DNA of 64,000 nucleotides from Planococcus citreus (GTDB lineage: Bacteria; Bacillota; Bacilli; Bacillales_A; Planococcaceae), in contig NZ_RCCP01000004.1 in assembly GCF_003664125.1 (NCBI RefSeq), forward strand, positions 62,001 to 126,000, given 5' to 3'. The notes below the pieces were generated by a model. It saw only the letters and a program-made list of their open reading frames with translations, made no database searches and was not told the DNA's origin. The position numbers were made by a program, and so were the translations under genes. The number at the start of each line of letters is the position of its first letter. The stretch's first letter is position 1. Below, one piece after another: positions 50,665-57,933 of this stretch.

Positions 50665-51042
50665 TTAGTCGCGATAAAATACTTTATCGACGTTGTATTT
50701 CGCTTTTCCTGTATTGATCAGGTAAGTCTCATAAATTTCGCGTTCCATCGGGTCTTCCACGATGGAAACCGCAATGCGATGTACTTCATCGCGATGGTTT
50801 TTCAATGGCGAGACATTGTCTTCGAAATGCTTTTTCACGCGCTGGCGCAGTTTGCGGGCTTTGCCGACAAACAGCAACTCGCCGCTGTGGTTGAAGAATT
50901 GGATAATGCCGCCTTTGTCGCGCGGAATTTCATGCAAGTCGATAAACCCGTATAGCGGTTTGATGACTGCTTCATCGCCTTGGATTTCTTGTTTGCGCTG
51001 AGTGATGGTAATGTCAGCTTTCGGTGCTTGAATATTAATCAT
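50665..51042 (-). CDS. GIY-YIG-domain nuclease-like protein
   Basis: A 125-residue protein with a GIY-YIG-like core at about 45-115: GGIIQFFNHSGELLFVGKA in place of GIY-YIG, then ARKLRQRVKKHFEDN, the family Arg, and REIYETYLINT with the Glu. The motif is degenerate: G-I-I and F-V-G replace G-I-Y and Y-I-G, and catalysis may still be possible. GAGGACGTG precedes the ATG. It stands alone between terminators, so it may act in DNA repair or restriction or be a cellular variant of unknown role. Confidence 0.8.
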   Translation of the reverse strand: MINIQAPKADITITQRKQEIQGDEAVIKPLYGFIDLHEIPRDKGGIIQFFNHSGELLFVGKARKLRQRVKKHFEDNVSPLKNHRDEVHRIAVSIVEDPMEREIYETYLINTGKAKYNVDKVFYRD

Positions 51043-51112
51043 GTTATCACGTCCTCTATTATCGTAAAGCTAGTCTACCATAGAAATGCCGCGAACGCCA
51101 TCCGCCTAAAGC

Positions 51113-51757
51113 TTACAGGCGGTCGAGTTCCTGGGAGATTTCAGCTTCGCCTTGGAGGATCTCGAAGACTTTTCCGTAAGTGTTTTTACGGTCGACCACT
51201 TCAGCAAGTGTACGTGCTACATCTGCGCGTGGAATCGAACGGTTTTCGAAAGACTCAAAGTGTGTGGCTGCTTCGATACGGCCAGTTTTCTCATCATCCG
51301 ATAATGGGCCGGGACGGACAATCGTATAGTCGAGACCGCTTTGTTCAAGAAGGTCATCGGCTGTGCGCTTAGCTACCAAATAAGGCTTCATTTCCTCGCC
51401 GCCGGCATCCGGGTCATCAGATCCGACCGAGCCAAGCTGGACGAAACGTTTAACGCCTTTTTGCTTCGCGTAATCCGCTGCTTTGACAGAACCCCACAAA
51501 TCAATGGTCAAAGTCTTGTCAGCGCCTGTTTTCGGGCCTGAGCCTGCTGCGAAAATGACCGCGTCGACATCGTCGTATGCATGGCTGAAGTCTTTTTCCA
51601 AATCGCCAAGGACGATTTTCTTCGCGCCGCGTTTTTCCATTTCTGCGCGCTGCTCTTCTTTGCGGATCATCGCTACCGCGTCATGGCCTCTTTCGGTTAA
51701 TTCTTCTACAATATTGCGGCCCACTTGGCCATTTGCTCCTAAAACTAATACGTTCAT
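51113..51757 (-). CDS. NAD(P)-binding sugar-epimerase-like protein (YwnB/YhfK type)
   Basis: A 214-residue Rossmann protein of the atypical SDR group. The nucleotide motif GANGQVGRNIVEELTERGH is at the start, followed by VIFAAGSGPKTGADKT and DYTIVRPGPLSDDEKTG. Many members have lost catalytic activity and bind NADP for regulation, so substrate is open. ATG 51757 has GGAG at about nine bases; the TTG three bases earlier would add one residue. It is divergent from the following small gene. Confidence 0.88.
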   Translation of the reverse strand: MNVLVLGANGQVGRNIVEELTERGHDAVAMIRKEEQRAEMEKRGAKKIVLGDLEKDFSHAYDDVDAVIFAAGSGPKTGADKTLTIDLWGSVKAADYAKQKGVKRFVQLGSVGSDDPDAGGEEMKPYLVAKRTADDLLEQSGLDYTIVRPGPLSDDEKTGRIEAATHFESFENRSIPRADVARTLAEVVDRKNTYGKVFEILQGEAEISQELDRL

Positions 51758-51888
51758 CAAAATCCACTCCTAATTTTTTATGTCTGTTTGGTGTTTTCCC
51801 GTATCCACTGCACTTAAACGCCAAACCTTCCCGCCATGCTATCCAAATGGCAAGATGAAAGCTAAAATAGAGCAATGGAGGTGCAATA

Positions 51889-52173
51889 ATGGAAATCATT
51901 AATTACGAAGTTGAAAAATTGCAAGACCCGACCGGCATCCTGACAGGTGAACGCTATGAGTACACGATGGCGATCAAAGTGGACGAGGAAGACGAACTGT
52001 ACCGCCCGGGCGGCCTTGACTTGCGCCTGATCCTGGCGGTCGAAGACGGCAATGCGCGCATCGCCGATTATCATTTTATCGACAATGACAGTGAGAAGCC
52101 GCTTGATTTTGCGTTGGATGAAGAGGAAGAACAGGAAATTTTGGCGTTTTGCAAAGAGCGTCTCGCTGAATAG
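51889..52173 (+). CDS. Small conserved hypothetical protein (DUF6509-like)
   Basis: A 94-residue acidic protein: EIINYEVEKLQDPTGILTGE at the start, RYEYTMAIKVDEEDELY, and a closing Glu-rich ALDEEEEQEILAFCKERL. I believe it belongs to the DUF6509 type, without a known function. No signal peptide, metal motif or membrane part. GGAGGTGCAATA precedes the ATG. It is followed by a terminator and then a repeat. Confidence 0.75.
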   Translation: MEIINYEVEKLQDPTGILTGERYEYTMAIKVDEEDELYRPGGLDLRLILAVEDGNARIADYHFIDNDSEKPLDFALDEEEEQEILAFCKERLAE

Positions 52174-52191
52174 ATAACGGCTGTAAGATCG

Positions 52192-52224
52192 AAAAACCCC
52201 TACCGATTACGGTAGGGGTTTTTC
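52192..52224 (+). terminator. Terminator 1 before repeat A
   Basis: Stem CCCCTACCG / CGGTAGGGG with loop ATTA, flanked by A5 and T5 runs. An almost identical hairpin lies at 52461-52493 on the other side of the repeat. Confidence 0.88.
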
Positions 52225-52248
52225 AAGCTGTCGAGAAAGGTAAAAAGC

Positions 52249-52382
52249 CGTATTTTCCGAAGCTTATCGCTCGCTTTCCGTGGGGCGGGAATCGAGCCTC
52301 CTCGTCACTGCGTTCCTGCGGGGTCTCTCAAACCCGCTAGTCCCACAGGAGTCGAGCGAATGCTTCTCCAAATACTCAGATA
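52249..52382 (+). repeat. Structured intergenic repeat, subtype A, copy 2
   Basis: Inverted copy of 3391-3525. Here it reads CTTTCCGTGGGGCGGG, GCGGGGTCTCTCAAACCCGC (inner hairpin with a short loop) and TCCCACAGGAGTCGAGCG on the plus strand. Outer arms CGCTCG and CGAGCG are kept. It lies between two convergent genes and is bounded by two near-identical terminators. Confidence 0.85.
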
Positions 52383-52460
52383 GAACATTGAATTTTGAAT
52401 GTAGAAAAGGTGATTCCCTTTTTCATTCATAGCGGATTATAGACTTCTTCAACACTCCGA

Positions 52461-52493
52461 AAAAACCCCCTACCAATTGCGGTAGGGGTTTTT
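52461..52493. terminator. Terminator 2 after repeat A
   Basis: CCCCTACC / GGTAGGGG hairpin with flanking A6 and T5 runs. On the minus strand it ends the SurA_N-like gene. It is near-identical to the hairpin at 52192-52224. Confidence 0.88.
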
Positions 52494-52498
52494 GGAAA

Positions 52499-53272
52499 TT
52501 AAAGTTTTACTTCGACTTCAGCTTCTTCACGCAATTCCTCTACGCGCGCGAAAGTAGCTTCCTGGTCTTTTTGCTCTTGCAATGATTGGCGGATGGTCGG
52601 TTCCATCTCTTCAAAAGCCGGTGCTTCTTCTTCTGAGCTTTCAACGAATTGGTCATACGCTGCCTGGACTTCTTCGTCCGTCACTTCAGGTGAATCGATT
52701 TCTTCTTCGATATAGCTTTCGTAGACAAGCTGTTCACGCAATTGCTCTTCCATTTCTTCAAGGGTGAAACCTGTTTCAGCAAGTGCTTCGTTCATGGCTT
52801 CTTCGTCCTCGAAGTTGGCTTTCAATTCTTCCATGCGCTCTTCGACGACCGCATCATCCGCTTCGTGGCCTTTATCCTTGGCATCCTGCAATAGCACGGT
52901 GTTGCCGATGACGACGGACATCGCTTCGTCTTCAATCAATTGAAGGTTCTCTTCAGTTGACGGGTCCTGTCCTTGTGAAGCTAGTGTCGATTCGAATTGG
53001 CGGGCGACGCTATTGTACACTTTCCCTTGGATTTCTTCGCCGTTGACAACTGCTACGACGGCGTCTTCTTTAGGAAGTTCGAGCGCCGATTCAGCAGGTA
53101 CTGCTTCTTCGCTTCCTGCTGCTTCTTCAGTGCTTTCTTCAGTTCCTTCTGCCTGTTCGGTCTCAGGAGACGCTGCTTCTTCGTTTGCGGTAGATTCTTC
53201 ATTATCAGAACATGCGCCGAGCACTAAGGCGAGGGCGAATGGGGCGAAAACAAATGTCATTTTTTTAATCAT
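52499..53272 (-). CDS. SurA_N-like/PrsA-related lipoprotein without a PPIase domain
   Basis: A 257-residue lipoprotein: signal peptide ending LVLGAC, then a very acidic Glu/Ser/Ala linker (about 22-68), then a SurA_N-type helical domain (VVAVVNGEEIQGKVYNSVAR to EAFARVEELREE-like end). PrsA and SurA chaperones carry a parvulin domain of about 90 residues that is absent here, so this is the chaperone part alone. It may help fold exported proteins at the membrane. The long acidic linker is unusual and may suit a high-salt habitat. RBS GAGGAG lies upstream of ATG 53272. Confidence 0.85.
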   Translation of the reverse strand: MIKKMTFVFAPFALALVLGACSDNEESTANEEAASPETEQAEGTEESTEEAAGSEEAVPAESALELPKEDAVVAVVNGEEIQGKVYNSVARQFESTLASQGQDPSTEENLQLIEDEAMSVVIGNTVLLQDAKDKGHEADDAVVEERMEELKANFEDEEAMNEALAETGFTLEEMEEQLREQLVYESYIEEEIDSPEVTDEEVQAAYDQFVESSEEEAPAFEEMEPTIRQSLQEQKDQEATFARVEELREEAEVEVKL

Positions 53273-53372
53273 GTGAAAACTCCTCTTTCGTCAGTCTCGT
53301 TAAAGTAAACCACATTTAGGTGAGGGTTTCAAATTGTAGGACGTGGCCCTTTCAGGAAACGGATTTTTCTGT

Positions 53373-53391
53373 AATAATAGAGACTATTATT
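53373..53391. other. Small palindrome upstream of hisC
   Basis: AATAATAGAGACTATTATT is an eight-pair hairpin with an AGA loop, about 110 bases before the hisC start. It may be an operator or a weak terminator; TTTTG follows. Confidence 0.35.
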
Positions 53392-53501
53392 TTGCTTTAA
53401 CTAAGGTGGATATGCAGGAAATCCAGCTTTAATGGTATCATTATTGATGGCAGTACATATTCATTCAATATTATTAAAAATAGATGACGGAGGCGTACAT
53501 A

Positions 53502-54605
53502 ATGGCGAATTTGGAAAATATCAAAGCACGCAAAACCTTGGATCAAATCCAGCCTTACTCACCAGGCAAGCCGATTTGGGAAGTGCAGGAAGAACTGGGC
53601 TTGGAGCGCGTCATTAAGCTGGCGTCCAATGAAAACCCGCTTGGCCCGTCGAAAAAGGCTGTCGAAGCCATCGAACAAGGCGTTCTTGGCTTGAACCGCT
53701 ACCCGGATGCAGATGCCAGTGATCTGAAAACGGCAATCGCCAAAGAGCATGGCGTCGAAAAAAACCAAGTCATTCCAACAAATGGCGCGGACGAATTGAT
53801 CACGCTTATTTCGGAAGCGTTCTTGGAACAGGGCGATGAGATCGTCGTGCCGGACCCATCATTCAGCGAATACGATTTTGGTGCGCACATCATGGGTGCA
53901 AAAGTCGTGAAAGTGCCGTTCGCACAAGGCTTCACATTTGATGTCGATGCCATGATCGCGGCAGTGACCGACCAGACGAAAATCATCTACATTTGCTCGC
54001 CGAACAACCCGACCGGCACCTATATGAAGAAACAGGATGTCCAAAAATTATTGGACGCTGTGGGAGATGTATTGGTAGTGTTTGACGCCGCGTATAGCCA
54101 TTACGCGGACGCGGACGATTATACGGACGGCACTGAATTCATCCGCCAAGGCTATCCGTTGCTGACCTTGAAAACTTTCTCGAAAATCTATGGCATTGCG
54201 GGAGTGCGCGTCGGCTTCGGCATCGCGGCTGATTCAATCATCACATCAATCCTGAAAGTGAAAGAGCCCTTCAACGTCAATACGCTGGCACAGCTCGCTG
54301 CGACGGCGGCAGTGACAGACCACGAACACGTGACGCAATCCCGCGAGGCGAATAGCCGCGGGCGTGAGTTCCTTTATGAAGCATTCGAAGAACTGGGCCT
54401 CCCGTATACGAAGAGCATGGCCAACTTCGTCTTGGTCAAATTGGGTGATGAAGGAGAAGCGCTTTATCAAGATCTGATGAAAAAAGGCGTTATCGTCCGC
54501 TACGGCAAAGGGTGGGGCCTTCCAGAATACGTCAGGGTTTCAGTCGGCACCGAGGAAGAAAACAAATTCTTTGTCCAGGCATTACGTGAATTGATCCAAA
54601 AATAA
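53502..54605 (+). CDS. hisC: Histidinol-phosphate aminotransferase HisC
   Basis: PLP-dependent aminotransferase of histidine synthesis that in Bacillales also serves aromatic amino acids. The 367-residue protein has KLASNENPLGPS at the substrate end, NGADELITLISEAF, ICSPNNPTGTYM, the LTLKTFSKIYGIAGVRVGFG segment with the PLP lysine in TFSKIYG, and a C-terminal VRVSVGTEEEN. ATG 53502 has GGAGGCGT at eight bases; an ATG 18 bases earlier lies inside that site. It is isolated from other his and trp genes. Confidence 0.95.
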   Translation: MANLENIKARKTLDQIQPYSPGKPIWEVQEELGLERVIKLASNENPLGPSKKAVEAIEQGVLGLNRYPDADASDLKTAIAKEHGVEKNQVIPTNGADELITLISEAFLEQGDEIVVPDPSFSEYDFGAHIMGAKVVKVPFAQGFTFDVDAMIAAVTDQTKIIYICSPNNPTGTYMKKQDVQKLLDAVGDVLVVFDAAYSHYADADDYTDGTEFIRQGYPLLTLKTFSKIYGIAGVRVGFGIAADSIITSILKVKEPFNVNTLAQLAATAAVTDHEHVTQSREANSRGREFLYEAFEELGLPYTKSMANFVLVKLGDEGEALYQDLMKKGVIVRYGKGWGLPEYVRVSVGTEEENKFFVQALRELIQK

Positions 54606-54630
54606 AGCGTGCGGCACGAAGTCTGCGTTT

Positions 54631-54672
54631 AAAAACCGATTGTCCTGGAGATCCTGGGCAATCGGTTTTTTT
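54631..54672 (+). terminator. Terminator after hisC
   Basis: AAAAACCGATTG pairs with CAATCGGTTTTT around an imperfect inner stem, and a run of seven T follows. Confidence 0.88.
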
Positions 54673-54747
54673 AGGCTGTCCCCCTGTTTAATGCAGATGC
54701 GAAGGGGGAAGAGGGGAGGAAAACGAAAGTAGAAAAGGATGAACGCT

Positions 54748-55656
54748 ATGCTATACGATTGTGCCATTATCGGCGGAGGCCCTGCAGGTTTGAATGCTGC
54801 ACTGGTGCTTGGCCGTTCGAGAAAGAATGCTGTGTTATTTGATGATGACAATGGGCGCAATTTGGTGACCCGCGAAGCGCATGGGTTCATTACAAGAGAC
54901 GGAATTTGCCCGGAAGAGTTCAAACGGCTCGGGCATGAGGAGATCCGCAAATACGGAAGCGTCAAAACGGAAAACGAACGCATCGTCAACATCGACCGTA
55001 TTTCTAAAACCCATTACGAATTGACGACCAAAAGTGGAAAGGTTTTTCATAGCATCAAAATCATCATCGCGGCGGGATTGAAAGAAGAACTGCCGAATGT
55101 GCCGGATATCGAGAAGTTTTACGGGACGACCCTGTTCAGCTGCCCTTATTGCGATGGCTGGGAAATGCGCGATCAGCCGCTCGCGGTCATTGCCGATAAA
55201 AAAGTATTTACGCTAGCGAAGGAAGTCTATACGTGGAGCCGCGACTTGGCGGTCTTTACGAACGGTGAAGGGCGTCTGGAAGAAGAGGAAAAGCAGAAGC
55301 TGCTCGCTAAGGGAATCAAAGTTTACGAAGATACGATTTCCGGCCTGGAAGGGGAAAACGGCAAGCTGAAAAGCGTCCGGCTGGAAGATGGCACATTGAT
55401 CGACCGCAGTGCCGGGTTCGTCACGCCTTTATGGAGCCATGCGACTAATTTTGCCAAAGAGCTCGGCTGCAAACAAAACGAGCACGGCGGGATCTTGACG
55501 GATGATTACGGGCGCACGAATGTGTGGAATGTGTATGCGGCAGGAGATGCTTCGCTGATCGTTCCGTCGCAACTCGTCATCGCAGCTGGTGAAGGCAGTG
55601 CCGCAGCCATCGGGGTATGTGGGGATTTGATAAACGAATATTTCGATGAAATGTAG
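54748..55656 (+). CDS. Thioredoxin-reductase-like NAD(P)/FAD oxidoreductase with CPYC motif
   Basis: A 302-residue flavoprotein of the TrxB fold. The FAD motif GGGPAGLNAALVLGRSRKNA is at the start, and the redox-active motif CPYCDGWEMRD at about 134-144 replaces the CAT/VC of true TrxB. The C-terminal FAD motif VYAAGDASL follows. The CPYCDGWE variant is also seen in TrxB-like enzymes acting on small dithiols such as holomycin or gliotoxin; the substrate here is unknown. ATG 54748 has AAAAGG about nine bases upstream; ATG 54739 has no spacing. Confidence 0.88.
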   Translation: MLYDCAIIGGGPAGLNAALVLGRSRKNAVLFDDDNGRNLVTREAHGFITRDGICPEEFKRLGHEEIRKYGSVKTENERIVNIDRISKTHYELTTKSGKVFHSIKIIIAAGLKEELPNVPDIEKFYGTTLFSCPYCDGWEMRDQPLAVIADKKVFTLAKEVYTWSRDLAVFTNGEGRLEEEEKQKLLAKGIKVYEDTISGLEGENGKLKSVRLEDGTLIDRSAGFVTPLWSHATNFAKELGCKQNEHGGILTDDYGRTNVWNVYAAGDASLIVPSQLVIAAGEGSAAAIGVCGDLINEYFDEM

Positions 55657-55726
55657 GCGCCGTATCAGTTGCATAGTCGCGCGCAGGTGCAGTAGACTTT
55701 AGGAAAACAGCCGGGAGGCGAACCGA

Positions 55727-56026
55727 ATGGATCCGAAAAGTTTACTGTCTTCCATCACTTATGTCGACACGGAACGCTCGATCGTAGCCGGCCAGATGAA
55801 AATCACGCACACCGAATATGAAATTCATTTATACGAAGATAAATTGACCGCTTCGACAAACGAGTTCAATTTGATGCATGTCTGGGATATTTCCTATAAG
55901 ACCTTTTCCGACGATGCCAATTTATTGTATTTGCACACGCATCGTGGCGTCTTGACCTATAAAGTGCCAAGAGATCCTGACCGTTTCGTCAAGACCTTTA
56001 AAAAACTAAAAAACACCAATTATTGA
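55727..56026 (+). CDS. Conserved-looking hypothetical protein (99 residues)
   Basis: A soluble 99-residue protein that I do not place in a named family. A beta-rich pattern (SSITYVDTERSIVAGQMKIT, MHVWDISYKTFS, LLYLHTHRGVLTYKV) with a closing Lys-rich helix (FVKTFKKLKN) resembles PH-like or regulatory folds. GGGAGGCGAACCG precedes the ATG. It follows a TrxB-like gene and precedes a small membrane protein gene. Confidence 0.8.
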   Translation: MDPKSLLSSITYVDTERSIVAGQMKITHTEYEIHLYEDKLTASTNEFNLMHVWDISYKTFSDDANLLYLHTHRGVLTYKVPRDPDRFVKTFKKLKNTNY

Positions 56027-56057
56027 GAAGCCGGAATTTTTTTCGGCTTCTTTTTTT
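56027..56057 (+). terminator. Terminator after the hypothetical gene
   Basis: GAAGCCG and CGGCTTC pair around GAATTTTTTT, followed by TTTTTTT. Confidence 0.85.
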
Positions 56058-56088
56058 CGAGTAGAATGGGAGAAAAGGGGGAATGGAT

Positions 56089-56271
56089 ATGGGAAACGAA
56101 TACGCAGTCGGATGGGGAACACTTGCGCTGATCAATGCAGGTCTCGCCCAAGGCAAAAATCGGAGCGGCCTTATGTGGTTCCTGGCGTCGCTCCTTCTGG
56201 GACCCGTCGCTACGCTGGCCTTGGTGATATTCGAAAAATTACCGGAAGAAGGGGGCATACATGATGATTGA
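56089..56271 (+). CDS. Small membrane hypothetical protein (60 residues)
   Basis: A 60-residue protein with two hydrophobic stretches, GWGTLALINAGLAQG and GLMWFLASLLLGPVATLALVIF, likely one hairpin or single pass. Its family is not recognised. ATG 56089 was chosen because AGGGGGA lies at good spacing; ATG 56083 lies directly on that site. It overlaps the next gene by 11 bases, so translation is likely coupled. Confidence 0.65.
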   Translation: MGNEYAVGWGTLALINAGLAQGKNRSGLMWFLASLLLGPVATLALVIFEKLPEEGGIHDD

Positions 56272-56632
56272 ACCGATCAAGCTTGCGGAACGCTTTACCG
56301 ATTATGTCAATGAACAAAATGTCGACGGAGTGCTTTCCGTCACGGACCATAATGTTGAATTGATCAGTCCCGGGAAATCAGCTGCCGGCCACGAAATGCT
56401 TGCCGAATGGGTGAAAGGCTCTGGCATGCAATTGGAGACGCTCAACAAATTCGCCAAAGACAATCGGGTCATCTTCGAACAGCTCGCCAAAAAACAAGGC
56501 GAGCCAGGAGAATCCCACATCTTCAATTATTTTGAGATGGACGATAAGAAAATCCATCGCATCGGGCGCTTTGATGAACTGGATGAAGCTTTTGGGGAAA
56601 GCGGATTGAGCGAGAGCGATCAAGTAAAATGA
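56261..56632 (+). CDS. SnoaL/NTF2-like protein
   Basis: A 123-residue protein with the pattern of NTF2-fold SnoaL-like proteins: LAERFTDYVNEQNVDGVLSV at the start, VELISPGKSAAGHEMLAEWV in the middle and a HRIGRFDE ending. Such folds often serve as enzymes, ligand-binding proteins or immunity proteins; no ligand is known. ATG 56261 and 56264 are adjacent; GGGGGC lies upstream. It starts within the end of the small membrane protein gene. Confidence 0.78.
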   Translation: MMIEPIKLAERFTDYVNEQNVDGVLSVTDHNVELISPGKSAAGHEMLAEWVKGSGMQLETLNKFAKDNRVIFEQLAKKQGEPGESHIFNYFEMDDKKIHRIGRFDELDEAFGESGLSESDQVK

Positions 56633-56678
56633 AAAGAAGTTTTGAGTGCAACAATTCGGTTGTATACGAAAATTAACC

Positions 56679-56725
56679 AAGGCCCTCCCCCAGTTCCTAT
56701 TGGAATTTATGGGAGGGTCTTATTT
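56679..56725 (+). terminator. Terminator after the SnoaL-like gene
   Basis: AAGGCCCTCCC and GGGAGGGTCTT pair, with an inner stem AGTTCC / GGAATT, and end in TATTTG. The T-run is modest. Confidence 0.75.
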
Positions 56726-56826
56726 GTCGTTGCTGCATTTATAAGTTGTTGACATAATCGGTACGCCTCTCGAAATCCTATTGTTTAGGCCAAAAGAATT
56801 AAAATTGATTTTTCTAAAAATTACTA

Positions 56827-56888
56827 TTGATTTTGAAAGGGCTTTCAAATATACTTTGACTAAATCGATTTACTAAACCGGTTTAGTA
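56827..56888 (+). promoter_or_regulatory. Catabolite-controlled promoter and KdgR operator
   Basis: TTGATT (56827-56832) and TATACT (56850-56855) with a 17-base spacer. The spacer is filled by TTTGAAAGGGCTTTCAAA (56832-56849), a perfect palindrome close to the CcpA CRE consensus. Downstream, TACTAAACCGGTTTAGTA (56871-56888) is a perfect 18-bp palindrome typical of LacI-type operators, and lies 14 bases before the kdgR start. Confidence 0.88.
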
Positions 56889-56902
56889 GAGAGGATCATG
56901 TA

Positions 56903-57907
56903 ATGAAAAAAGTAACTATGCAAGATGTCGCGGAAAAATCTGGAGTCTCCAAGAGCACGGTTTCCCAGTATATAAATAATCGCTTCGAGTATATGGCGCC
57001 AGCTACCAAGACGAGGATTGAAGAGGCAATAAAAGAATTGGGTTACATCCCCAACTACGTTGCCAAAAGTTTGAAGCAAAAGAAAACCGGCACGATCGGT
57101 GTCATCGTTGCCAATATTCTTCACGTCTTCTCGACGGAAATAATCAGGGCCATCGAAGATGAATGCGAACGCAACGGATTTCATTTGTTCGTTTGCAATG
57201 CAGACGACCAACCCGAAAAAGAACGGGCATATATCGATATGTTGATAGCCAAGCAAGTAGATGGCTTAATCATCTTTCCGACCAATGGGAATCAGGAGTA
57301 CTATAAGCAACTGAAAAATGCGCAGTTTCCTATCGTCTTTGTCGACCGCTTGATCGACCAGCCTTTATACCCGACGCTATTGCTGGATAATGAAAGCGCT
57401 TCACGTATAGCGGTGGAAGAGCTAAGTAAAAAAGGGCATAAAAAAATCGGCTTGGTATCAACATCCATTGCGAAAAAAGTAACGCCCCGCCTTGAGCGTA
57501 TCAGTGGTTTCAAAAACGCCATGGCTGAAAAGTCTTTGACTGTCGATCCTGACTGGATTGTAGCGGATGAGCGGCAATTGCTGGCAGAGCGATTGCAGCA
57601 ATTATGGGATTCCAACAATCGCCCTGATGCATTTTTTGCAACAAATGATTTGGCGCTGATTGAGTTATTGAAATTTATCCGCAAAAACAAGCTGTCGATC
57701 CCCGAAGACGTCGGAGTGATTGCCATCGATGACTCGCCATTTTTAGAAATTGCGACGACTCCGATCAGTGTCATTAAGCAGCCAACCTTTTCAATTGGAA
57801 AAGATGCAGCCCAAACTTTGCAGTCGTTAATCAGCAGCTCAAGTTTGGATGAAGCATATGAAGCAAAAAGATACGCCCCAGAACTGGTGGCAAGAGAATC
57901 TACTTAA
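56903..57907 (+). CDS. kdgR: LacI-family repressor KdgR
   Basis: A 334-residue regulator that closely resembles B. subtilis KdgR, the repressor of the 2-keto-3-deoxygluconate genes. The N-terminal helix-turn-helix VTMQDVAEKSGVSKSTVSQY with YIPNYVAKSLKQKKTGTIGV is LacI-type. The ligand domain contains VIVANILHVFSTEIIRAIED and IVFVDRLIDQPLYPTLLLDN. It probably binds the 18-bp palindrome upstream and controls the whole operon. GAGGATC precedes the ATG. Confidence 0.9.
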   Translation: MKKVTMQDVAEKSGVSKSTVSQYINNRFEYMAPATKTRIEEAIKELGYIPNYVAKSLKQKKTGTIGVIVANILHVFSTEIIRAIEDECERNGFHLFVCNADDQPEKERAYIDMLIAKQVDGLIIFPTNGNQEYYKQLKNAQFPIVFVDRLIDQPLYPTLLLDNESASRIAVEELSKKGHKKIGLVSTSIAKKVTPRLERISGFKNAMAEKSLTVDPDWIVADERQLLAERLQQLWDSNNRPDAFFATNDLALIELLKFIRKNKLSIPEDVGVIAIDDSPFLEIATTPISVIKQPTFSIGKDAAQTLQSLISSSSLDEAYEAKRYAPELVAREST

Positions 57908-57933
57908 AAAAGAGTGAGCGAGGAGGGGCCTAA

